A model generated the notes under the pieces. It saw only the letters and a program-made list of their open reading frames with translations. It made no database searches and had not been told where the DNA came from. Shown here piece by piece: positions 5,974 through 13,659 of a stretch of DNA of 13,659 nt (positions within the stretch are counted from its first letter, which is position 1; every line of letters begins with the position of its first letter). A program made the translations under genes and the position numbers. The stretch is from Bryobacterales bacterium (GTDB lineage: Bacteria; Acidobacteriota; Terriglobia; Bryobacterales; Bryobacteraceae): assembly GCA_016789785.1 (NCBI GenBank), contig JAEUQE010000235.1, positions 1-13,659 of the forward strand, in the 5' to 3' direction.

Positions 5974-7327
5974 TCCGTTCCTGTAAGTCCTGTCCAATCA
6001 ACTCAGAGCGCACCTTCACGAAGGTCCCATAGTGTTCCATCAGATCTTGAAAAACTGCGCCGCCCAGTAGACGGTAGCCGGCGGCGGTGAAGTGCACGTA
6101 ATCTGTCTGGGCGAGACCGGCGGATACCCACCGCGGCATCGAACCCTTCCCGCCCATTTTCGCGCGCATGTCCCAAAAAGCACAACCCGTACCCAGCGCC
6201 GCTTCCCTTTGCGCCTCCACAATCCGGTCCACCCGGTCGTAGGTTTGCCACCCGCCCCGAGTGCGAATACTGCGGTCCGGCGGCCCGGTAACGAGAATCG
6301 ACGCCGTCGGCACCATCTTCCGGAACCGGTGAATCAACGATGCAAACATGTCCCGGTAGTTCTCGCGGCTCCAGTCCGAGTTGCCCGCCTCATTCGTTCC
6401 GTACGCCAGTACAATCAGAGCCGGATTCCGTTTCCCAATGTGCTCCGCCAGCAATTTCTCTTCCCAGTTGAAAACAATGGACGCCTGCGCCCCATTGATT
6501 CCCAGCGTCTCGTAGGTCACCCCGCGTCCCTGCTCGGCAACCCAGCCGAACAGCCGTACCGGCGCCGAATCGGTGGTCTCCAGATGGAACCGGTGCGGCC
6601 CCGGAGTCGCCGTGTACCGGAAGTAGCCCGGCCCTGTTTCTCCATCGGTCGCGATGCGCTCCACGAATATGCCGTTGTCGTAGAAACTCAGGGTTCCTCC
6701 GCCCGGCTGGCGCAGAAAAAAGATTTCCAGGGAGTCGCACAGCACTTCCAGACTCACTGACTCCCGCGGCCGCCGCGCCGTGATGCTGACACCGCCCAAT
6801 CCGTAAAGGCCATCGCCACTTCGGCCGACCAGCCCATCCGAATACCAGCCATCCGACGAATAGCTGCGCAGATCCAGGCGCCGGAACGAGTTCCATGGCC
6901 GCCCCGCGTGAGTCCACCCGCTGCCCCCATCGCCGAAGCGATTCTGGAATAAGGCTCGCAGGAAGCCAGTCCATTCATCGGCGGCCGTGTGCGAATCCCC
7001 GTAGTGGAGGATGTGTATCCGGTTGTCGCCCGTCCGGTTCTGATTCCGGTACAACTGTTCAAAGAAAGGCACCAGCGCCGCGACGTTCTCCATGGGAGTC
7101 TGCCGCGCGAGTTCCAGCACTTCCTCCACCGTATAGGCGGGCACCGGAGTGGGCGCGAGTCTGGTCCGGGAAGGCCGCTGTGCGGTCTTCGGCGTTGACT
7201 TCGCCGCCTTTTTCGCTACTGGTTTCCTGGTTGTGGTTTTCTTGGCTGCGGGGAGCCCGCTTGCCACCAGCAGGCCCAGAACGACAGGCAACACCAAGCT
7301 CATGCCGAGTTTGGTCATGGAAGCCAT
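5948..7327 (-). CDS. Exported SGNH/GDSL-family protein (second of a tandem pair)
   Basis: 459 residues. An N-terminal signal or anchor (about 5-28, ending SGLPAA) is followed by a Lys/Ala/Thr/Pro-rich segment (29-62), a likely extracytoplasmic spacer. The SGNH core has block I ILHYGDSHTAADEW with nucleophile Ser112, block III LAYGTNEAGN with Asn312, and block V TDYVHFTAAGYRLLG with Asp409 and His412. Between blocks I and III, about residues 150-280, lies an extra region rich in predicted strands. The SGNH fold covers esterases and acyltransferases such as AlgX, AlgJ, PatB and DltD. With an MBOAT upstream, transfer or removal of O-acyl groups on a cell-surface or extracellular glycan is likely. 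The ATG at 7327 is 3 nt after the preceding stop; a second ATG at 7318 is possible. It shares DGLYGLGGVS and LRQPGGG with its neighbour, so the two are paralogues. Confidence 0.88.
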   Translation of the reverse strand: MASMTKLGMSLVLPVVLGLLVASGLPAAKKTTTRKPVAKKAAKSTPKTAQRPSRTRLAPTPVPAYTVEEVLELARQTPMENVAALVPFFEQLYRNQNRTGDNRIHILHYGDSHTAADEWTGFLRALFQNRFGDGGSGWTHAGRPWNSFRRLDLRSYSSDGWYSDGLVGRSGDGLYGLGGVSITARRPRESVSLEVLCDSLEIFFLRQPGGGTLSFYDNGIFVERIATDGETGPGYFRYTATPGPHRFHLETTDSAPVRLFGWVAEQGRGVTYETLGINGAQASIVFNWEEKLLAEHIGKRNPALIVLAYGTNEAGNSDWSRENYRDMFASLIHRFRKMVPTASILVTGPPDRSIRTRGGWQTYDRVDRIVEAQREAALGTGCAFWDMRAKMGGKGSMPRWVSAGLAQTDYVHFTAAGYRLLGGAVFQDLMEHYGTFVKVRSELIGQDLQERNGQTGENH

Positions 7328-7330
7328 CGC

Positions 7331-8713
7331 CTACTCGCCACCCTGCCCGGAGGGGACAGCGCTCGAGGCGATACGCCTCGCCTGGATCAGACGCAGTTTG
7401 TATTTGGTGTAGCCATCCACCAGCGCTTGATAGAGCAGGCCGCCGACGATCTTGGCCCCCGCGGGCATGGGATGAATGAAGTCCGCGCCCACCAGACGCG
7501 GCTCCGCCTCATACCACCGGCCCATGGTGCCCACACCGCCCATGGCCGCAAACGTATTGAAGAACGCACTGGCTGTCTCCGATGCCACACGCTGCTGAAT
7601 CGCAACCAGCCGCGGGATGGTCGGCACCGTTCCAATCTCGCCGCCTGCCATGCGCTGGCCCCGGTCCATCGGGCTCATCAGCAGAATCGACGCGTCCGGA
7701 GCCGCCGCGCGGAGCCGCCGCACCACCTCCTTCAACTCCCTGGCCGAAGCCGTATCCACGAATTGCGGATACACGCTCTCGTTGGTGCCATAGTTGATGA
7801 TCACCAGATCCGGACGGTAGTGCTGCAGTTGCTCCCTCCAATGCTCTTCCGAAATCAAACGCGCCAGCACCGAGACATAGGCGCCGTTGACTCCCAAGCT
7901 GTTGTAGACGACACCGGGCGTCTTCCGTTCCAGCCGTGCCCCAAAGATCCGCACCGGCCCGCCCATGGCGCGAACCACAAAGTCGCGATGCGACGGATCG
8001 ACCTTGAATTCCTCGAATCCGGACATCAGCTTATCAGAATGCGTGTTCACGAAGCCGGCGGACTGCCCGCCCGCCTCCACCCGGAACTGCCCGCCGCCTG
8101 GTTGCCGCAGATAGGCCACTTCGAGCGATGTGTGTCCGCCGCCCTTCAGTTGAATCGACGCCGTCGCTCCGGCCGCGCCTCGAAAGCTGACGCCGCCCAG
8201 CCCGAACAGCCCGTCCTTGACCGAACTCTGATTCACCGGATCAATGAACCAGCCACCGCCGCGAATCTCCAGGCCGTGATGCGCATACCACGCCCACGGC
8301 TTCGCAATCAGGAAGAACCCGTGCCCGGCATCCCCGAACCGCTTCTGCAGCAGCGTGCGAACATCGCTTGTGATCATGTCGGCCGTGGTGGGGGAATCGC
8401 CATAGTGCAGGATCCGCACCACGCCTTCCTTGCTCTCGGCGCGATGCAGTGCCCGGTAGAAACGGTCCAGATCGTGGCCTTCGTCCTCAATCGGATGCTT
8501 CTGCTGCCGCATCGCGTCGGTATCAGGACGAAGACGCTGTTGCTCCTCCACTTCGGGGCTCGCCGAACGTGTCCGGTTGACGAAGTCCAGCAGTGCCGGC
8601 ACGGTTCGCCAGTCCATCACCTTGTAGTCCTTCAACACCGGCGCCAGATCCGTCAGCAGCAGAATGCCGCAGAAGGTGGCGAGTGTCAGGAAAGGCTTGG
8701 TTGGCCAGAGCAT
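7331..8713 (-). CDS. Exported SGNH/GDSL-family protein (first of a tandem pair)
   Basis: 460 residues. A hydrophobic N-terminal segment (about 7-27) without a clear cleavage site suggests a membrane anchor with the rest outside the cytoplasm. SGNH motifs: ILHYGDSPTTADM with nucleophile Ser107, INYGTNES with Asn311, and DFIHPMPAGAKIVG with Asp411 and His414. Residues about 140-285 between blocks I and III form an additional region with DGLFGLGGVS and YLRQPGGG, both shared with the next gene's product. The ATG lies 3 nt after the MBOAT stop, with no clear ribosome-binding site, so translation is probably coupled to the MBOAT. By analogy with AlgI plus AlgJ/AlgX, or DltB plus DltD, it likely passes acyl groups from the membrane acyltransferase to an external acceptor. 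A hydrolytic role is also possible. Confidence 0.88.
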   Translation of the reverse strand: MLWPTKPFLTLATFCGILLLTDLAPVLKDYKVMDWRTVPALLDFVNRTRSASPEVEEQQRLRPDTDAMRQQKHPIEDEGHDLDRFYRALHRAESKEGVVRILHYGDSPTTADMITSDVRTLLQKRFGDAGHGFFLIAKPWAWYAHHGLEIRGGGWFIDPVNQSSVKDGLFGLGGVSFRGAAGATASIQLKGGGHTSLEVAYLRQPGGGQFRVEAGGQSAGFVNTHSDKLMSGFEEFKVDPSHRDFVVRAMGGPVRIFGARLERKTPGVVYNSLGVNGAYVSVLARLISEEHWREQLQHYRPDLVIINYGTNESVYPQFVDTASARELKEVVRRLRAAAPDASILLMSPMDRGQRMAGGEIGTVPTIPRLVAIQQRVASETASAFFNTFAAMGGVGTMGRWYEAEPRLVGADFIHPMPAGAKIVGGLLYQALVDGYTKYKLRLIQARRIASSAVPSGQGGE

Positions 8714-8716
8714 GGT

Positions 8717-10123
8717 TCAGAATTTGGTGTAGATGAACGGCGCCACATCTTTCGCCGCCACATAGTGAATCGCCAGTAGCAGCAGTGCCATCGCGGCTGC
8801 CTGCACAAAGAACGGCGAACGGACAAACAGGTGGTCCGCCCGCTTGAACCAGGCGTCCGGCAGATAGTGGCCCAACGTCGCGATGGTCATGATAATCACA
8901 ATCGGCAGGGATATGTTCGCCACTGCCGCGGTCCCGGAGAAGATCCTGCCGAGCACCTCCATGGCATTCCCCAGACTCGATGCCCGGAAGAATACCCAGG
9001 CCAGACACACAAACTGACACGTGACGAAGATCCGCGTCCCACGTGCCCACCATGCCGGGTTCGGCTTGGCATCTCCCCGCAACGTCTGCAGGTAGCGTGT
9101 CAACGCAAGCGCTGATCCGTGCAGAAGACCCCAGATGACGAAGGTCCAACTCGGGCCGTGCCACAGACCGCCAATCACCATCGTAATGACAAGATTGGCG
9201 TACGTAAACACCTTCCACTTCGATCGCAGCCCCGGAAGCGAAAAATAGAGGTAATCCCTTAGCCAATTCGATAGAGTGATATGCCAGCGCCGCCAGAAAT
9301 CCGCGATGTTTTCCGCCGCATAGGGCATCTTGAAGTTCTCCGGCAGTTTCAGTCCCAGCAGCAGCGCCGACCCGATGGCAATGTCCGTGTAGCCCGAAAA
9401 ATCAAAGTACAACTGCAGTGCGTAGGCGTAGACTCCGATCAGCACTTCCGTCCCCGAGTAGAGATTCGGAAAGTCGAAGATGCGGTTCACGAAATTCGTG
9501 CCGAGGTAGTCCGCCACCAGCATCTTCTTCATCAGCCCCAGCCCGATCCGGAACACCGCGCGCCCGCCGTCCTCCGCGCTCACGTTCTTTGGTTTCTCTA
9601 ACTGAGGAAGCAGCGCGGCGACTCGCGTGATCGGCCCCGCGAGCGTGGTGGGAAAGAAACTGACTGCCGAGAGATACGCCAGATAGCTCGGCGTCGCCTT
9701 GGCATCCTTGCGGTAGACGTCGAACGTGTAGGTCAGTGATTGGAAGCAGTAAAACGAGATGCCGAGTGGAAAGCTCCAGTGCCATTCGGGCCGCTCGACT
9801 CCCGCCAGAAACGCATAGTTGTCCAGTAGGAATGGCATGTACTTCAACGTCGCCAGCATCCCTACGTTTAGAGCGAGGCTCAGCCCCAACAGCGCCCTCC
9901 GCTTCCACTGCGCTTTCGAGATCGAAATCCCGAAACCGATCAGAAAGTCCAGCGTGGATGCCGCCGGAATCAGGAACAGATAGAAGACGTCCCACTTCGC
10001 GTAGAAGAAGTAGTTCGCGAACAGGATCAGCGAAAGGCAGAGCGCCCTTCTCCGCGCCAGGGGCCAGTAGAGAAGAAAAACGGCAACCAGAAAAATGAAG
10101 TAGGCCGACGAGGACAGCAGCAT
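8717..10123 (-). CDS. MBOAT-family membrane O-acyltransferase (AlgI/DltB type)
   Basis: 468 residues with roughly 10-12 membrane segments. Family features in order: N-terminal SSAYFIFLVAVFLLYWPL; FPLGISFYCFQSLTYTFDVY (118-137); YFDFSGYTDIAIG (239-251); ENIADFWRRWHITLSNWLRD (271-290) with His281; and GGLWHGPSWTFVIWGLLHG (318-336) with His322 and His336, the usual active-site pair. The tail PFIYTKF resembles the PFIYFQF end of AlgI proteins. AlgI and DltB take acyl groups from a cytoplasmic donor and move them to the outer face for O-acylation. Here the donor could be the carrier protein encoded three genes downstream. The ATG at 10123 has no clear Shine-Dalgarno sequence and no alternative start just upstream. 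This is the first gene of the five-gene cassette. Fold and family are firm; the substrate is unknown. Confidence 0.94.
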   Translation of the reverse strand: MLLSSSAYFIFLVAVFLLYWPLARRRALCLSLILFANYFFYAKWDVFYLFLIPAASTLDFLIGFGISISKAQWKRRALLGLSLALNVGMLATLKYMPFLLDNYAFLAGVERPEWHWSFPLGISFYCFQSLTYTFDVYRKDAKATPSYLAYLSAVSFFPTTLAGPITRVAALLPQLEKPKNVSAEDGGRAVFRIGLGLMKKMLVADYLGTNFVNRIFDFPNLYSGTEVLIGVYAYALQLYFDFSGYTDIAIGSALLLGLKLPENFKMPYAAENIADFWRRWHITLSNWLRDYLYFSLPGLRSKWKVFTYANLVITMVIGGLWHGPSWTFVIWGLLHGSALALTRYLQTLRGDAKPNPAWWARGTRIFVTCQFVCLAWVFFRASSLGNAMEVLGRIFSGTAAVANISLPIVIIMTIATLGHYLPDAWFKRADHLFVRSPFFVQAAAMALLLLAIHYVAAKDVAPFIYTKF

Positions 10124-10164
10124 CGTTACGACAGCGCCGGAGTGAACGGTGCCAAAACCCTCTA

Positions 10165-10193
10165 ATTATAGCGAACCGCCATGGTGCCCCGAC
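10165..10193 (-). promoter_or_regulatory. Possible promoter for the MBOAT-SGNH-ACP-KAS III cassette
   Basis: A perfect TATAAT lies at 10165-10170 on the minus strand, 41 nt upstream of the MBOAT start, in the 80-nt gap after the receptor gene. The matching -35 position (GTCGGG at 10188-10193, 17-nt spacing) is poor, so an activator or an alternative sigma factor could be needed. The gap shows no convincing terminator for the receptor gene, and read-through is possible. Confidence 0.4.
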
Positions 10194-10203
10194 CCGTGCG
10201 TTC

Positions 10204-13200
10204 CTACCAGCGCAGCCGTACTTGCGCCTGAATGAACCGGTTGCGGGTCTCCGTCTGCGCTGTCACCCGGCCGAAGTCGGTGGAGAACGGATTCGCATTT
10301 GGAGACGCGAACTGTGTGCGGTTCTGGACGTTCAGCGCGTCCAACCGGAACTGGAGTGTGAACGACTCCCGGATCTGGAAGGACCGCGAGAGATTTGCGT
10401 TCCACTGATTCAGGCCATCGGCGCGCACCCCATTGAGCCGCGTGGGAAACACGCGCCGGTGAAACGCCGTTGGCCCGTTGTTGGCGACACGCTCAAATCC
10501 ATCGGTGCTGAACCACCGTGTCAGCGTGCGGCCCTCCGTCGTGATGCCCGACGGATCATCACGATAGAACAGGTTGCCCCAGTTGATCAGCGGACCAGGC
10601 TGGAACTCGAATGTCGCCGCCGCCTGAAATCCGCCCACCACCTTACCCAATGCTCCGCGTTGCAGGAAGGGCCTGCCTTTGCCGAACGGCAATTGATAGA
10701 TGCCCGTAGCCGCAATGCGATGCGGCCGGCCGTCGTTGCTCTCGCGCCATGCCGGCGTGACGTCGAACTCATTGAAATAGAAATCCGCCTCCTGCGTGGA
10801 GAGCCGCGTGTAGCCGAAGTTCAGATCGAAGCCTTGCGAGAATCGCTTTGTCACCTGCAACTCCATGCTGTGCGTGCGCGCGCGTCCGTCGGGCACGGTC
10901 GTGTTCGTTAGCCCGTTGATATGCGGGAATGCGCGTAGCAACTGCTGTTTCCGGATCGTCGGCGACGTGAAGAAACCCTGCGTGCTCAGATCCTGATAGA
11001 GCACGGGATTGCTCGTGCGCAGCGCGCTGAAGTTGGACAGCAGAAACGGATTGGTGACGTTGGCGTTGAGATTGTTGAACCCGGCATTGTCCCGAGTCTG
11101 TCCCGACGCCCAATACTGCTCCGGTAGGAACGACAGTTGACGGCCCAGATCAATGCGGCCGGAATCCGATCCCACATACGCGACATCGAAAAGCCAGTCC
11201 TTTCCCACCTGCCGCTGGATTCCGATGCGCCACCGCTGCTGACGCGCATGCCGGCGATCGAAGTCGTTGAAGCCCCAACCGCGCCCTGCTCGCGACATCA
11301 GGCCCAGCGAATCGCGCAGAGGCTCATCGAAACGTGTGCCGTCCGATCGGATCGGGAACGGATCGGTCAGCGGCGAGATGCCGCGCCGTGGATCACCCGC
11401 CAGCCAGTTGACTCCGAAGTCGTTCGTCAATACCGTGGTTGTGGACCGCGAAAAGCCGGTCTGGTCGGGGCCCTCATTCAACACGTTGATCGTGTCGTAG
11501 AACATGCCGTAACCACCGCGAATTACTGTGTTCTTGGCGATCTGCCAGGCGGCGGCGATCCGCGGCATTGGCATCCATTCGTTACGCCACATACGGCGCG
11601 TGCGGCCTTCTACGCCCGGATAGACGGATCCTCCGCGTACCTCGAATTGCGAGGCCGCCAACTCGGGAATCGGACTGCGCGCATAGGCCGCCTGAGCCGC
11701 GGCCGTGATCGGCAGCGTCGGCGATCCATCGAACCACCCGATCACGCGGTTGTAGCGCTCGTTCGGACCCAACTCGTACTCCAGGCGGAATCCCAGGGTG
11801 ACGGTGAGTTTCGGTGTAACCCGCCATGTGTCCTGCGCGAACCATGCGTAGTAGGGATTGAGCAGCGCGTAGGTGTCCGCGCGGGCGATCTGCGCACTGT
11901 TGGGAAGGCCCATCATGAAGGCAGCCCAGCTATGTGCGAGGTTTCCAGCCGGAACCAGGGTATCGTCGTTGCGCCGTGTCCAGTTGTTGCCGAAGCCGAA
12001 CGCGCCCGTGGTTGCGCCTCCGCCGCCGCCAGTCCGGTACTGGCCACGCGCTTCCATCCCCGCACGCAAGCTGTGATCGCCGCGAATATGCGACACATCG
12101 CCGCGCGCGCTCAGGGAACGGAAGTGGGTCAGCGTCGGGAATCCGCGGCTCACGGTTTCGTATCCCCCGAAACTCATTTGCGGCAGGATGGTGAGGTCGC
12201 CGGCACGCTGATCGAGATAGGCCGGCAAGCCCACATCCGCGGCTTTGTAGTCATTGGCGCGGTTGAACGCGCTACCCTCGCGGTAGTTGTTCACCGAAAC
12301 ATTTACATCCAGAATTGTTGCGGGCCCCATGGTGTACACCCAATCACCCGAACCATTCCAGTTCGTGCGATTTTGCTTCGCCGAGTGCAGACCACGCAGC
12401 GTATCAAATGTCCAATCCAGCGCATCGTTGATCCAGTCGTTGTAGCTCCACCGCACGAAGAAACGATGGCGGTCGCTCAGGTTGTAGTCGACGCGATTGG
12501 TGTAGGCCACGTAGTCGCGCAGCAGCGGCGTGGTCACGGCAAGGAAGTTGTTGAGCGGCTCGCGCTGCGGACCCGGATCGTTGTTCGGAATGGGCATCAG
12601 ATCGCGATAGAAGTTGTAGGCCGGGTTCACCACGCGCGACGCCGGGAGAATATTTCCGGGGATGGGGTCGCGAATGAAGTTGCGAGGGCGAGCCGGATCC
12701 ACGCGTACGCTCAGGGGATCGTGGAGTTGATAGAGCGTCGCGTTCGCGCCGAGATGCCGCGAGAAATCCCCCTTGCGATCATCCAGCGTGGGAATGGTGC
12801 GGTTCAACCGGCTCGGCAGATCGGACACCTTGTCGATGTTGCCCTGATACGAAAAGAAGAAGAACAGCTTGTTGCGCCCGTTGAAGACTTTCGGAATGAT
12901 CACCGGACCACCCATCGTCAGCACCCAGTTGTTCGATCTTCCAGGCTCCTGCTTGTCGGTATTACGGAGCTGATTCGCCAGTGCGCTGTTCCCTGCGGCG
13001 TCGGCTGCCGCGATGCGCTGATAGTAGAGCTGCCTTGTGAAGAACGGCGTCGCATGCCACCGCTGCTGCCAGTGTTGCCAGGTCGCGGTGCCGTGATACT
13101 GATTCGTGCCGGACCGCGTCATCATCGAAAGCGACACACCTGACGAGTGGCCAATCGACGCGTCGAAGCCCGATGTCTCCACCTTGATCTCGGATACCGT

Positions 13201-13659
13201 GTCCACTGCGGGCAGGAATGCCGCGCGCCGCCCCGCGCCGTTGTTCGGTGCGCCATCAAGCGTGTACTCATTGCCGCCCACGCGCCCGTTCACTCCGAAA
13301 TCCGATGCCCCGGCGTTCGAGTGCGGCCCCAGATAGTCGTTCACTCCGCTGGTCTGCACGCCTGGAGTCAGCTTTGCAAGCACCGTCGCGTTGTTGGCGA
13401 TCACTGGCAGATCCAGCACCTGGCGGTTATCCATGACACGCCCGGATGACACCGCGCTGGTGTCGATCAACGGAGCAACCTCGGTGACATTGACCGACTC
13501 GGTCACGCCCCCGAGCTCCAGTGTGATGTCGATATCGAGCCGCGAGCTGATCTGCAACACAATGCCCGATCGCACGGCCCGCTTGAACCCCGTCATCTCC
13601 GTGGTGAGCCGGTAGTCGCCGGGCAGGAGAAAGTTGGCTTCGTAGTAGCCGGTATCGTT
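10204..13659 (-). CDS. TonB-dependent receptor, CarboxypepD_reg / Oar-like family (N-terminus off window)
   Basis: 1151 residues are visible, to the TAG at 10204; the frame is open to the right edge, so the signal peptide and early domain are missing. The visible part opens inside a CarboxypepD_reg-type beta-sandwich (YYEANFLLPGDYRLTTEMTG), followed by ELGGVTESVNVTEVAPLIDT. A plug-like region follows with LDLPVIANNATVLAKLTPGV and DFGVNGRVGGNEYTLDGAPNN. The rest is a long aromatic-rich beta-barrel with repeated strand patterns (for example WRVTPKLTVTLGFRLEYELG and QRWRIGIQRQVGKDWLFDVA). It ends with the outer-membrane signature FIQAQVRLRW, with a terminal aromatic residue. Proteins of this type are numerous in Acidobacteriota genomes and are usually linked to uptake of glycans or other large substrates, or to surface functions; the ligand is not evident. 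It is on the same strand as the acylation cassette, 80 nt upstream of it. Confidence 0.93.
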   Translation of the reverse strand, partial: NDTGYYEANFLLPGDYRLTTEMTGFKRAVRSGIVLQISSRLDIDITLELGGVTESVNVTEVAPLIDTSAVSSGRVMDNRQVLDLPVIANNATVLAKLTPGVQTSGVNDYLGPHSNAGASDFGVNGRVGGNEYTLDGAPNNGAGRRAAFLPAVDTVSEIKVETSGFDASIGHSSGVSLSMMTRSGTNQYHGTATWQHWQQRWHATPFFTRQLYYQRIAAADAAGNSALANQLRNTDKQEPGRSNNWVLTMGGPVIIPKVFNGRNKLFFFFSYQGNIDKVSDLPSRLNRTIPTLDDRKGDFSRHLGANATLYQLHDPLSVRVDPARPRNFIRDPIPGNILPASRVVNPAYNFYRDLMPIPNNDPGPQREPLNNFLAVTTPLLRDYVAYTNRVDYNLSDRHRFFVRWSYNDWINDALDWTFDTLRGLHSAKQNRTNWNGSGDWVYTMGPATILDVNVSVNNYREGSAFNRANDYKAADVGLPAYLDQRAGDLTILPQMSFGGYETVSRGFPTLTHFRSLSARGDVSHIRGDHSLRAGMEARGQYRTGGGGGATTGAFGFGNNWTRRNDDTLVPAGNLAHSWAAFMMGLPNSAQIARADTYALLNPYYAWFAQDTWRVTPKLTVTLGFRLEYELGPNERYNRVIGWFDGSPTLPITAAAQAAYARSPIPELAASQFEVRGGSVYPGVEGRTRRMWRNEWMPMPRIAAAWQIAKNTVIRGGYGMFYDTINVLNEGPDQTGFSRSTTTVLTNDFGVNWLAGDPRRGISPLTDPFPIRSDGTRFDEPLRDSLGLMSRAGRGWGFNDFDRRHARQQRWRIGIQRQVGKDWLFDVAYVGSDSGRIDLGRQLSFLPEQYWASGQTRDNAGFNNLNANVTNPFLLSNFSALRTSNPVLYQDLSTQGFFTSPTIRKQQLLRAFPHINGLTNTTVPDGRARTHSMELQVTKRFSQGFDLNFGYTRLSTQEADFYFNEFDVTPAWRESNDGRPHRIAATGIYQLPFGKGRPFLQRGALGKVVGGFQAAATFEFQPGPLINWGNLFYRDDPSGITTEGRTLTRWFSTDGFERVANNGPTAFHRRVFPTRLNGVRADGLNQWNANLSRSFQIRESFTLQFRLDALNVQNRTQFASPNANPFSTDFGRVTAQTETRNRFIQAQVRLRW

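Noticed and set aside
7427..8779. A 450-codon plus-strand frame opposite the first SGNH gene.
   Set aside because: The minus-strand protein has complete SGNH motifs and tight operon spacing; the plus-strand translation is a compositional shadow.
11137..13143. A 668-codon open frame on the plus strand inside the receptor gene.
   Set aside because: It is antisense to a well-supported TonB-dependent receptor, has no recognisable motif and no good ribosome-binding context.

Overview
The window is about 60% G+C with ordinary bacterial gene density. All nine recognisable genes lie on the minus strand, so transcription runs from the right edge to the left edge. The combination of a very large Oar-like TonB-dependent receptor, a PEP-CTERM surface protein, tandem SGNH proteins with an MBOAT acyltransferase, and a short-form S-adenosylhomocysteinase next to metK suggests an acidobacterium of the Solibacter/Bryobacter type. 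That placement is inferred from protein style; no rRNA or other marker was available to confirm it.

Layout in transcription order. (1) 13659-10204: a TonB-dependent, CarboxypepD_reg-type outer-membrane protein, with its N-terminus off the window. (2) 10123-4803: five tightly packed genes with gaps of 3 or 4 nt or a short overlap. They encode an AlgI/DltB-type MBOAT, two related exported SGNH proteins, a DltC-like acyl carrier protein, and a FabH-like KAS III protein whose nucleophilic Cys is replaced by Ser. (3) 4802-4520: an intergenic stretch rich in inverted repeats, carrying a good sigma70-type promoter for the next gene. (4) 4519-3659: a secreted PEP-CTERM protein, followed by a perfect 12-bp hairpin. 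(5) A promoter and a leader of about 135 nt that can be folded, then metK (3420-2254), ahcY (2238-964) and tig (944 to beyond position 1), which look like one operon.

The metK-ahcY-tig block makes S-adenosylmethionine, removes S-adenosylhomocysteine and encodes the ribosome-bound chaperone trigger factor. The five-gene block is the most interesting part. It has the parts list of an extracytoplasmic O-acylation machine: a membrane acyltransferase plus two exported SGNH proteins, as in the alginate AlgI/AlgJ/AlgX set. It also has a dedicated carrier protein, as in the Dlt system. It has no DltA-type adenylating enzyme. In its place is a KAS III homologue that has lost the Cys nucleophile and two CoA-contacting arginines of E. 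coli FabH, but keeps the catalytic His and Asn. My inference is that this protein charges the carrier, or takes acyl groups from it, to feed the MBOAT. The acyl group and the acceptor cannot be read from the sequence.

No tRNA, rRNA, CRISPR array, insertion sequence or phage gene was seen, and no gene-free stretch exceeds 300 bases.
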